Positions 1-8,205 of a stretch of DNA of 10,852 nucleotides are shown here, in pieces. Positions within the stretch are counted from its first letter, which is position 1; each line of letters opens with the position of its first letter. The notes under the pieces were generated by a model. It had not been told where the DNA came from and searched no databases. It saw only the letters and a program-made list of their open reading frames with translations. This DNA comes from Byssothecium circinans (taxonomy: Eukaryota > Ascomycota > Dothideomycetes > Pleosporales > Massarinaceae), in NCBI GenBank assembly GCA_010015675.1, contig ML977026.1, positions 310,260 through 321,111 of the forward strand, given 5' to 3'. The position numbers were made by a program, and so were the translations under genes.

Positions 1-1425
1 AATATGGATGAAAAGGGCTTCATGATTGGAGTGATAGGCAGGAGCAAGAGGATCTTCAGCAAGGCAAGATGGGAGTCAAAGGAGGTCAGGGCATCTCTCC
101 AAGATGGCTCACGTGAGTGGATAACTTTGCTGGTAGCCATCTGCGCTGACGGCAGCCGCCTCCCTCCAGGCCTCATCTACGAGTCTAAGAAGAGCGCAAT
201 ACAAAGCAGCTGGGTAGACGCAATCAATGTGGGAAAGCACCAGGTTTTTGTCACTTCATCCGCCTCTGGATGGACGAACAACGACATAGGATTGGCCTGG
301 CTTGAGCAGGTGTTTGATCGCCACACGAAGAAGAAAGCTAAAGGGAGATGGCGGCTGCTGATTGTAGATGGCCATGGCTCCCATGTAACCATGGATTTCT
401 TAGACTATTGCGACGACAACAAGATCCTTGTGGTTATATATCCTCCTCATTCAACCCACACGCTTCAGCCGCTCGATGTGGTCATGTTCAAGCCACTCTC
501 ATCTGCCTACAAGCACGAGCTCACCCACCACCTCCAGCGCAGCCAAGGCCTTATTCCCCTCAAGAAAGGCGACTTTTTTCCATTGTTCTGGCGTGCGTGG
601 TGCACCTCCTTTATAAAGGAGCTTATTTTAAAGTCCTTTGAAGCCACTGGGGTGGTGCCTTTAAATAGTGAGGTTATACTTAAAAGATTCCGCCCAAAGA
701 CGCCAGAGGCAATTGAAACTCCAATAAGCTCACCTATCTTGGCTGAGGTAGACTGGAGAAAGATGAGATTAATCGTGGAGGCAGCGATCAAAGATGGGGC
801 TGAAAAGAAGGGCAAAAAGATTACTCTTTCTCTCCACCACCTGCAGGTACAAAATGATCTTCTTCAGCACGAAAACAACGGCCTAAGGCACGCGCTTACA
901 ACCAAAGAGAAGCACAAAAAGAAGAGCAAGGCCCTTGATCTTCAGCAGCGTAAGGAGTACAACGGTGGTGCAGTCTTTTGGAGTCCTTCAAAGATCAGAG
1001 AAGCTCGTGCTCGTGAGCAAGTAAGAGCACGTCAAGAAGCTGAAGAAAAACTCTAAAAAGCTGACGACAAAGAGCTCAAGGCACAAGCTGCCTTATATAA
1101 AAAAAAGATCGCAGAGGAGAAGCGTGTGGGTCGTGAAATAGCCAAAGTTGAGAGGGAGAAGGAGAAGGAAAGGAAGGCTGCAGAACGAGCTGAAATTCAG
1201 CGCAAGAAACAGCAGGAAAAAGAGGCTGCAACCGCCCAAAAATCTCTACAATTGTCCCAAAGAGGCAAGAGGGCAGCCTCACAGAAGGCTGGGCCAAAGG
1301 CAAAGCGTGCGCGGGTTGCGCACGCTGTTGAAGGTGGTGGTGGAGGTGGTAAGCCTGCACTAAGCCCTCCACCAAAAGTTAACTCTCGCGGGCGAAAAAT
1401 CAACCTTCCAAAGAAATTCAAATAG
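1..1425 (+). pseudogene. pogo-superfamily (DDE_1) transposase, 5'-truncated by window, one nonsense codon
   Basis: This is a cut-and-paste transposase. The first catalytic Asp lies in the NMDEKGF motif (codon 7-9), the second in LLIVDGHGSH (367-369) and the third in LQPLDV (475-477). Exactly 35 residues separate the second and third Asp, so the triad is DD35D. The missing N terminus would carry the HTH_psq and CENPB-type DNA-binding domains and lies left of the window. The tail from about 780 is Lys/Glu-rich, probably coiled coil, then basic, and ends GRKINLPKKFK at 1425, as is usual for fungal members. The frame stops at TAA 1054-1056 and continues open in the same frame to 1425. CAA-to-TAA at a CpA is the simplest explanation. 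No other lesion is visible in the 475 codons present. A protein ending at 1053 would keep the whole catalytic core, so activity is not excluded. Confidence 0.88.
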
Positions 1426-1499
1426 TATAAATTGATCGCAAGCATCTAATTACTACTCCACCACAAAATCTCGTGATAATAGCTACTGTGGGCGACAGT

Positions 1500-1578
1500 A
1501 TAATCTCACTTTTATAGTGGCTGGATGGGTGGCTGGGTGGGCGCATCACTGAGGTGGGCGGATTGCCGAACCCGACGT
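1500..1578 (+). repeat. 3' terminal inverted-repeat region of the pogo element
   Basis: Read inward from 1578 on the minus strand, the end begins ACGTCGGGTTCGG and then has CCGCCCAC and GCGCCCAC at offsets of about 17 and 34. The same ACGT start after TA and the same spacing of CCGCCCA motifs occur at 8583, which supports this as a terminal repeat. The matching 5' repeat is outside the window. Confidence 0.55.
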
Positions 1579-1580
1579 TA

Positions 1581-3529
1581 GGTTGCTTAAAGTTAACCTC
1601 AGTATAGTGCTTAACACGCAGCTCAAGCTCGTGGAGCAGCATTTCAAAGACTAGGATAATTAAGTAAAGCGCTCTAAACCTGCCTAGCTTGTTGCCGCGA
1701 CCTTTAAGCTACTTTGTAGCGTCTTTAAGTGGCTTGAGCGCGTTAATATACTCTATGATTACTGCCTAGTCTACGCTGTTTAAGCCGTCTAACCGCATCC
1801 ATTTTAGCGCGTTAGGGAGCTTATTGCCGCGTCTTTTAGCTATATCGTTAAGGTTGCGCGTGTGCTGTATGTGGTAGTTAGCGTAGTTGCTAACAGCGTG
1901 TTATAGCTAAACAGCGCGTATAAAGTAGCTATAGTATAAGTTCTAACGCGTAACAACTAGCTTAATAGGCTCTAATATTAATTTCCTTTCATGTGTAGGT
2001 AGCTTAATATTAGCAAGACGCTAAAAGTGATTAAACTTGTCATACTACTAAGGAGTTTAAATGTAGTTAATTACGTTAACAAGTACCCCTAAAGGCCTAT
2101 CTTTGTGCTATTTAGCTATTAGTTACTCCTCCTCTAGCAGTTCCGCCGTATCGTTATCGTATAAATGGGGATTTTTCCTAAAGATAATAGCCTAGGTAAT
2201 GAGATTAATTGTATAGGGACCGCAGTGGAGGCGGTAGTAGGAGGCAGTAAAGCTGAATTAGCTAGCAAGGTAGCTAACTATAGTATCATTAGCGTACGCG
2301 TTATTAAGTACAAAGTAGCCTAGCTTTAAGGGGCTTATCCTAAACTTCTGCAGCGTTTAAGAAACAACCTTAGCAATCCTCTCACTAGTATGGGCGCCTA
2401 TTAGCTATAGTAGCGCTATAGGCAAGTCTACGAGCTTACCCAACGCGTCAGTATAGTGAGCTATAACTCTAAGGAAGCCCCACTTGCCTCCCTTTGTTGT
2501 CTAACTATCAAAGCTTATATAGATCTTGCTCCTTAATTTAGATAGCGCAGTAACAACCTTTAGCAGCATGAATTCGTATAGCCTTATCACGTACGCTGAC
2601 ACGCTTTAGTGGTTCGCCCACAGCGCTGCTTCTACCTCTAGGTTGGCAAAGCTAATTAAGGCATAAAAGGCGGGCGTTTTAAGCTCACGGAGCGGGTAAT
2701 TATTCTTAAGAAGCCACGTAATAATAGTAAAACGGAAGCCTTATACGTTAAAGTTACCTATCTTATTGGTGATCTCTTAACTAACTTAAACGCCAGAACT
2801 AGCTACTATCTCTAGTAACTTCTAGCTAGGTGGCAGCTTCCGCTTAGCGCCTTTACTACCGTCGTGGCTAAGGTTATGACCCACTCTTAGCAACCCTAGG
2901 TAAGTAATTACTACAGTTGTTAACTGCGTAACCTTTAAGATCCCATCATTTAAACGCCGCTAATGGCAGAACTTATAGACAAAGTAGAGCTCCTCAGGCT
3001 TACTTCGCAGCGCGACGCGATAGCCGTAGTTATAGATCCAGCTTTTAGCCCGCTTTAGAGTACGTGGAGGCTTGCAAAAGCGCTTTAAATAATCCTAATT
3101 AATGCCGTCAAAGTTATCAGCGAAGCGCTTATTAAACCCCTCCTCCACCTCGCGGTTATCCTCGTTGAAACTGGCTACTATGGCGGCTTTGCTGCCAGTT
3201 ACAGGCGTAATGATAGCCTCTTCAGGCACTCCAGCAAGCAATTGCGACTCAAATGGGTGCTTCTTAGTGGCCTGGGACGCCGCGTCGGCCAGGGCTTTGC
3301 GCGGTGAGCGCCGTCGCTGCGGCTGCTCAACTGCTAGGTCGATCGCCTGTACGGCCGGCGAGGAAGACGGCGATTGCTGGCTCTCCAGCAGCTCCATAGG
3401 TTGGCTTTCAGTGCCTTTGCCGCGGAGGACGTGGGCGCGTTTAGCGGGAGGGTCGGGGGTCGTTTTGGCGTGTCTTGCAGCGCATTTGGCGCCTCTACTG
3501 GCAGCTTTAATAGCTCTAGGGGCGGGCAT
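1581..3529 (-). pseudogene. hAT transposase relic with about 23 RIP-type stops, C terminus missing
   Basis: The start is ATG at 3529-3527, and the frame can be followed for about 650 codons to 1581 without a single frameshift. Residues 1-144 are open. From 3097 onward about 23 stops appear, all TAA or TAG. Between stops the sequence matches fungal hAT transposases: YFKRFCKPPRTLKRAKSW near 3080, KIYISFDS before a stop and TTKGGKWG (near 2500), VDLPIALL, GAHTSERIAKVVS (near 2370), LGYFVLNNAYAND (near 2300), LPTHERK (near 1990), KWMRLDGL and LLHELELRV (near 1630). The stops sit where the family usually has Gln or Trp. The C-terminal dimerisation region is cut off where the pogo element begins. 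The protein cannot be made from this copy. Confidence 0.85.
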
Positions 3530-3739
3530 GATGGGCTACGAGACGGCAAAGAGGCGGCAGAGCAGCTAGGATAGGCGCTGAGATGGACGTTATGGAGCAA
3601 CAAGTACGCGTTAAGTTCAGACGAACACGCAAAATTAGGTGGCCAGAGCTGACTAAGAAGCTCATCTCAACACTAGAAAACTATCGCGAGATCATTTTTA
3701 CTAGTAATTCAAACCCCTCTTAAAAATCAACTCTAAGAT

Positions 3740-3897
3740 AGCCTAAGCACCCAAGTTATTCAAGTTTACCAAGCAAGTTTTCTGTTAAACTTGAATTGCT
3801 TGGTAAATTTGTACAGGCAAACTTGGCTTGCTTGAATTAGGTAATAACCAAGCAGAACAAGCAAGGCTTGCAAGTAACTTGCTTGTTAGCAACTCTG
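3740..3897 (-). repeat. hAT subterminal region with short inverted repeats and CAAG motifs
   Basis: Two hairpin-like pairs are visible. One is CAAGTTTACCAAGCAA at 3761-3776 against its complement at 3796-3811 (15 of 16 match; the mismatch is G/A). The other is AACAAGCAAG at 3856-3865 against 3878-3887 (perfect). Clustered subterminal motifs of this kind are typical transposase-binding arrays in hAT elements. Assigning them to this hAT rests on position alone. Confidence 0.5.
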
Positions 3898-4255
3898 GAT
3901 ATGGCGAGATGCCTTGCGTCGCTTGAGGTATAGTGTAGCTCATCGATTCGTTGTTGTGGGCAAAAGGAAATTCTAGGATTTGTTGGAGTGGGTCGCGGTA
4001 CTGATGGCGACATAACCGCGCGGATTTCGCTATCGCCAGGGGTGGAGTAGGGAACAAACATCAACACAATATATCAGGCGCTGCTCGACCTCAACGTGCT
4101 CCAATATTTACAAATTGCCACCAACTGTGGTCTGTTCTAGCGGACGTCGTTTGACTTAACGGTGGGAAGGCCAAATGCCGTCTCGGCATCGCGGACTCCT
4201 AGATCGTTCTAGGATGATGTAGCCGGTCTCTATTAGGGGTATTTCTCTACTTAAT
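3898..4255. other. intergenic, no gene recognised
   Basis: There is no ATG-started frame with a recognisable product on either strand. Minus-strand open frames at 3785-4067 are short and match nothing I know. The base composition is ordinary and shows no obvious RIP. A small perfect 6-base stem (CCTAGA/TCTAGG) lies at about 4190-4215. This may be old single-copy DNA between two transposons. Confidence 0.5.
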
Positions 4256-4338
4256 ATAGCGTAAAATACTACTCAACTACCTAAACTATTAAAATAACGT
4301 AAAGTACTATTAAGATAACGTAAAGCACCATCAAACCA
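4256..4338 (+). repeat. imperfect direct repeats at the 5' end of a pogo-like element
   Basis: Two adjacent 21-base units begin ACGTAAAG (4297-4317 and 4318-4338), each preceded by TA. A weaker related unit starts at 4256 (ATAGCGTAAAATACTACTCAA). Over the first 17 bases, units 2 and 3 differ only at three positions, each T in the first copy and C of a CpA in the second. The unit starting at 4318 matches the terminus at 8583 in 15 of 20 bases, so one of the two units is probably the element's 5' end. Confidence 0.5.
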
Positions 4339-5454
4339 CAAGGGGAAAAGAGGGTGGCCCGACCCGCGGGTTGGCCCGCCAAGATTCTAAGAAGAAGCCC
4401 ACTGAAGAAGGATGCCTTGGCGCTTAAATTATGCATGTCCAAGAATGCAAATCCGTATTAAGCGGCTTGGCGTATGCAGGTCTGTCAATATTTTTCCATC
4501 ACGGACCCCTCTCTACGGCGTTGGGTCCTCCCAGGCTCAACGTACCCACCGAATTCTATTCTGCCATCTATACCCCAAAACAATGTCTGATTATCTCAAA
4601 GAAGAGGCACAGATTGCCCTGGCTCTGCGATGGATGTCCACAAAGAATTCCGACGTCATCAAGGTCGTGGCGAAGATGTTCGACGTGGACAACCGGTGTC
4701 CGCTGCGACGGGACAGAAGACCAACCAAAGGCTAACTCCGGCTCAATTGAAGACCCTTGGCAGCCTCCTCTTGTGGATATGTGGTGCGCTGCAGCAGAAC
4801 GTATTCGAATTCTCTCATCCCCACCTCGCACTGTTCTCAAGCTTCTCGGTTGCGACTTCTTTAAGCGTTGAAACAGAGACTCGACTTGGATGCGATAACT
4901 TCAATAAGGTCGAGTTTCTACACGCAATTCAACATATACGTAAAAAGGCTTATAAGCTAGGCACTATCCGATCGGCTTTCAAACAGGCAGCCTCTGGCCA
5001 TATAATCCTAATATTGTGCTGTCAAAGTTGAAGATTGTCGACCGGCTTCAAACGCCTCCACCTCCCCTACTACAGGTGATTCTCTCACCCCAACGCCCTG
5101 CGAGGCTTGGCAACTAGATGTGTTTGCGAGGAAGCATATGTACGGTGTTGATCCTGAGACAGGCCAATAGGGATACTACCTGGCCACTTCTCCAACTTTC
5201 AAAAGGGTACTGTTGCTGCAGTGCTCAACGGAGAGAAAGCTGCCGAGGAGCTTGTCGCAGCGAGGTAGTGCGTGGCGCGAGTACAGGTCAACGTCGCGAC
5301 CAACGCTCGTAAGAAGCGTCAAAAAGGTGACTAGCGGCATACACAGAAGGGTGGCACCATTTACGTATATGATGCGAGGCCTCGGGTAGCCGAACGTGAG
5401 GAGGAAGATGCGAGGAAGAAGGATAGTGTAACCGAGTGCGGAGGATGGAAGTAG
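4297..5454 (+). mobile_element. decayed pogo-type transposon, internally deleted
   Basis: A terminal-repeat-like start (TA then ACGTAAAGCACC) lies about 265 bases before the transposase start codon, a normal distance for Fot1/pogo elements. It is followed by a GC-rich imperfect palindrome centred on ACCCGCGGGT (about 4357-4378) and by a shortened transposase relic. I could not find a matching 3' terminal repeat downstream, so the right boundary given is only the end of the relic. Confidence 0.5.
4583..5454 (+). pseudogene. pogo-superfamily transposase relic, frameshifted and lacking most of the DDE core
   Basis: The ATG at 4583 opens MSDYLKEEAQIALALRW...KMFDVD, an HTH_psq-type N terminus. 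The similarity then jumps frame: GQKTNQRLTPAQ (about 4710-4750), a weak remnant of the segment before the third Asp (ERIRILSSPPR, about 4800-4835), then DNFNKVEFLHA and KLGTIRSAFK (about 4895-4985), YNPNIVLSKLKIVDRLQTPPPP (from 5001, interrupted by no stop), TPCEAWQLDV (about 5090-5125), SPTFK (about 5190), VLNGE and KGGTIYVYDAR (about 5220-5380). At least five frame changes are needed. The stretch holding the first two catalytic Asp residues is gone; the relic is about 870 bases where about 1.6 kb is usual. Decay is mostly by indels, unlike the hAT copy. A possible remnant of the C-terminal CxxC zinc-knuckle tail continues weakly to about 5510. Confidence 0.72.
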
Positions 5455-6128
5455 CAACCACCGTGTGGTGGAATTGCGGGCTATCTAGGCAGGTAAGTAC
5501 CAAGCTAGCTGCGACCAAGCCGTGTAAGCAGCTTGTGTAGGCAGTAACACCAATCAGCGCTATTCGGTAACAATAGGACTGCGGCTAAAGGCAAGCCAAA
5601 GGCCTAAGAACTTGATTGCTGAGATGATCGATTACCACCCATATTAAATCCGTACACGTAATGATAATTTGGACCCCAGAATACCTTCCTACATAATCAG
5701 ATAGACTCATTCCGTACGTCGTAGGTGGTGCTCGCACTTATAATGCGGGCCTTGGCATTGGGTACACTAAACTTGGTGGGTGCCTGGGAGGACCCTCGAG
5801 CGGTAGCGAGGGGATCCGTGGGGCGAGTATGTGGCGCAAATGTTGTTAAGGTACTTTGTTCAAATTTCCCATGTCATCTCTATTTCTCAAGTGAAAGCAG
5901 TAGTCTGAGTGGCTATTCAACCTAGTACGAGCCCTGCAAGAGATGCAGAAATGCCCTTGTCGAAAGATTGCAGATATCGTATCGGACATGGCTCGATCGA
6001 GGAGGTACTAATGCATGAGCCTAAAAATAGAGTTAAGTACCAGCTTGCAGCTGCGGCTCGTAACATCGAGGCTCGAACTCACTGATTAAAGTCCGGTAAA
6101 CGGTGAGGAAGATACAGGATAAATAGCA
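5455..6128. other. intergenic, no gene recognised
   Basis: There is no ATG-started frame of convincing length. An open stretch at 5725-5925 begins with GTG and looks like nothing known. The region is of mixed composition and not notably TA-rich. It contains whatever upstream control the WSC gene has, but I see no motif I can name with confidence. Confidence 0.5.
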
Positions 6129-6221
6129 ATGGTGAGCCATCTTATTCAGAATTCCTCTGGTTGTGAGCTTAGTGTTATCATTTTCCGACCTGCATTCGTT
6201 GCCACCCACCTACCGAGATGA
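6129..6221 (+). other. possible upstream ORF overlapping the WSC gene start
   Basis: An ATG at 6129-6131 opens a 30-codon frame whose TGA (6219-6221) overlaps the two adjacent ATG codons (6218 and 6221) of the WSC gene. It would reduce translation of the main frame only if the transcript starts upstream of 6129, which the sequence does not show. A TATA-like GATAAATA lies just before it (about 6118), which would argue for a transcript starting downstream of this ATG. Confidence 0.2.
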
Positions 6222-7883
6222 TGCCTCGCCCATCATCTACCCTTCTCCTAACTTTGCTAGGAGCCGTGGCCAGCACATTGGCGTGCGTGATCCCCGACGA
6301 GCCACTCTCTAACAACATCACCGAGAAGTTCCAGATCTTTGTTCAGAACCCAGGCTTTCCCATAGTTCATGATCACATCATGAACTTCAGGCCAAACGGC
6401 TTGGATATGCATCTAGTACTGCGCCCGGCCGGCCAAAACACCTATGACACGATATGGCTTGAAAATGGCTTTCTTAGGAATGACGACCGTTACGCCGTCA
6501 TCGATCTCGAGGTAAGGTTTTCATGGTTGGCTCTGGATGCTGGGGCGAGCAATGCTGAGAATACAATTCATTAGTATAACGCCAACGACAATACTACCAA
6601 GATGTTCATGACGGACCGGGAGTACGCAACGGCTCTTTTTCAGCCAGTATATGGGTGCGATCCGGACACGGACGAGCTGCAAATCCGGCTGGTACTTGTG
6701 TCCCGCCTTACCGATCCAGCCGAGCTCGGTGGGCAGATCGGCATACAGGAAGCAGGATTTACCGGAGTGTATGAATTCCGATACTCGCCTGCCAACAACA
6801 GTTGTAAGCTGTCCTGAATATTTCCATGCTCCAACGGTAACGTAACCGGCTTGCTGACACGGATGTTCACGTTCCTTAGTGCTCGTCGATACGTGGTTTA
6901 CGGTTAACATGGTGATATTCCGTGACGGCGTAACCCCTCCTGCTACCTCGACTACTACCAGCGCGAGTGTCCCTACTTCTACGGCTTCGATTAGCGACTA
7001 TGACTTCGTGTCCTGCTGGGCCGAGCCGGATGATGGCAGCCGCACACTTACAACTGTTTATAGCGCGACTGGTATGACGAATGAGATATGCGCAGTGGGT
7101 TGTGCTGGTTCTGAGTATTTCGGTACACAATATAGTGTTGAGTGCTGGTGTGGTTCAAGTCTAGGGGTTGGATCTTATGCCGCTCCATCAACGGACTGCT
7201 CCGATGTTTGCTCTGGCGATGCTACTGAGATTTGTGGGGGTAGGCGCCGCCTCTCTCTTTACCAACTGAAATCATCAAATTCCTCAGCGACCACGACGAC
7301 TTCCTTCGCCTCCTCCTCGCCCTCGACCACATCCTCATCGACGTCTTCGAGCACTTCCTCCTCGATACCTTCAACCGCTCCTTCCTCCGTATCTTTAATA
7401 ACTTCCTTCTCATCTGCAACCACTTCCTCCCAATCTTCAGCTTCGACTTCGACTCCGACAACAAGCACAACGCTTTCAACTTCAACTCTAACAACAAGCA
7501 CAACGGCATCTACAACATCTACAACATCAAACCCGACAGGTCTTCCGTCAGTCGGTGTATACAGCTTTGTGTCCTGCTGGGCTGAGCCAGATGATGGACG
7601 AGCACTTTCAGCCGCATTTGAGGGTGCCGATGATATGACTCTCGAAAAATGCGCGGCATTCTGCTCCACCTATCAGTACTTCGGCACCGAGTGGAGCAGC
7701 GAGTGTTGGTGCGGCGATGAACTGACATCGGGATCTGCTGCGGCTCCGTTATCAGATTGCGACTATGCATGCGCTGGCGACGCAACGGAGATGTGCGGCG
7801 GCTCACGACGTCTGTCACTCTACCAGAACGTCGACTGGACAGCTCCGGAGGACCCGAGGAGCATTGGCAGCTACGAGTTCTAA
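6218..7883 (+). CDS. secreted WSC-domain protein, three exons, two intact WSC domains
   Basis: Exons are 6218-6511, 6575-6803 and 6880-7883, giving 508 residues. Residues 1-22 form a signal peptide (MMPRPSS, a Leu-rich core, cleavage near STLA-C). Residues of about 23-190 form a domain I cannot name with certainty. It contains NGLDMHLVLRP, an aromatic-rich YDTIWLENGFL, and VYGCDPDTDEL, and resembles the uncharacterised N-terminal domain found before WSC repeats in ascomycete secreted proteins (possibly DUF7908). After a short Ser/Thr linker comes WSC1 (6999-7266), a mucin-like Ser/Thr linker of about 90 residues, then WSC2 (7560-7826). Each WSC copy has all eight Cys. WSC modules bind cell-wall carbohydrate, so a secreted or wall-associated role is likely; no catalytic domain is visible. 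The TAA at 7881 falls inside the start of a third WSC domain, so the present C terminus is probably a recent truncation. Confidence 0.82.
6512..6574 (+). other. intron 1 of the WSC gene (63 nt)
   Basis: GTAAGG at 6512 follows codon GAG (phase 0), and TTAG ends at 6574. A branch-point-like GCTGAG lies about 20 bases before the end. Removing it joins AVIDLE to YNANDNTTK in frame. Without splicing, the frame ends at this same TAG. Confidence 0.8.
6804..6879 (+). other. intron 2 of the WSC gene (76 nt)
   Basis: GTAAGC at 6804 splits a codon after its first base (phase 1), and CCTTAG ends at 6879. A good branch-point match, TTGCTGACA, lies about 25 bases upstream of the acceptor. Splicing joins SPANNS to LLVDTWF and puts the WSC exon in frame; unspliced, the frame stops at TGA within the intron. 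Confidence 0.82.
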
Positions 7884-8135
7884 GCCTGTGTCACCGACAG
7901 TCCAGCGCGTACATTGGCGGCAAGTTCATTGACGATCTCCGTTATGACGCTGGAGATGTGTGCCACTTTCTGCAGCAGCTACGAGTACTTCAGAGTAGAG
8001 TGGAGCGTTGAGTGCTATTGCGGAAATGATTTCACTGTAGGCACCGCCCTGGTTAATAGCAGCGAGTATAGTATGACTTGTGGAGGGAATAGCGAGGAGC
8101 TGTGCGGCGCTGGAGATCGATTAAGTGTGTACTAA
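7869..8135 (+). pseudogene. third WSC domain, cut off by a nonsense codon
   Basis: The frame of exon 3 continues past TAA 7881-7883 for 83 codons to TAA 8133-8135 and encodes a WSC domain: YEF-stop-AC, MCATFC, YEYF, VECYCGNDF, GNSEELCG, DRLSVY. Reading the stop as one residue would give a 592-residue protein with three WSC domains. The stop lies at the second position of the domain-opening FxxC motif, a place where many WSC domains have Gln, so CAA-to-TAA is likely. Seven of eight Cys remain; the sixth is Tyr (TAT at 8067-8069), one G-to-A step from TGT. No indel is present, so the loss looks recent. Confidence 0.8.
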
Positions 8136-8205
8136 TTAGCAGCGGCATGATCTTTATTTTGGGATAACATGTTTAATCACTAAGTTGCGCACGATTCCTT
8201 AGCGA

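Larger units (their letters stand above)
1..1578 (+). mobile_element. pogo/Fot1-type DNA transposon, 3' portion (5' end outside window)
   Basis: The window opens inside this element. It contains the C-terminal two thirds of a DDE transposase, about 150 bases of 3' non-coding sequence, and a proposed 3' end at 1578. There the sequence ...CCCGACGT is followed by TA (1579-1580), the target dinucleotide of Tc1/mariner/pogo elements. On the other side of that TA the reading frame of a hAT transposase begins (minus strand), so the boundary is set from both sides. The subterminal part is G-rich on this strand (GTGGGCG and TGGGTGG motifs between 1488 and 1560). The 5' inverted repeat is not in the window, so pairing of the ends cannot be checked. 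Confidence 0.8.
1579..3897 (-). mobile_element. hAT-superfamily DNA transposon, RIP-inactivated, split by the pogo insertion
   Basis: The element is oriented on the minus strand. It consists of a transposase relic (1581-3529) and a 5' non-coding region with many CAAG/CTTG motifs (about 3740-3890). A candidate outer end on the minus strand is CAGAGTTGCTAACAAGCAAG, starting at 3897; CAGAG- or CAGGG-type starts are common in hAT elements. The other end lies beyond the pogo insertion and outside the window, so the expected 8-base target duplication (candidate 3898-3905) cannot be tested. Confidence 0.7.

Noticed and set aside
3102..3569. Plus-strand open frame of 155 codons
   Set aside because: It is antisense to the unmutated N-terminal part of the hAT transposase on the minus strand. 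GC-rich coding DNA leaves the opposite strand open, and the product resembles nothing.
5725..5925. Open frame of 66 codons in the gap before the WSC gene
   Set aside because: It starts with GTG and the first ATG is internal. There is no recognisable product, introns or neighbouring signals.
6069..6083. tRNA B-box-like GGCTCGAACTC
   Set aside because: No convincing A box, acceptor stem or anticodon arm can be drawn at a suitable distance upstream.
7259..7669. Minus-strand open frame of 136 codons rich in Glu and Val
   Set aside because: It is the mirror of the Ser/Thr-rich linker of the WSC gene, a common artefact of low-complexity coding sequence.
7881..7883. The TAA between WSC2 and WSC3 as part of a third intron
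   Set aside because: The stop lies within the conserved start of the WSC fold with coding sequence in the same frame on both sides, and no GT-AG pair removes it while keeping the domain.
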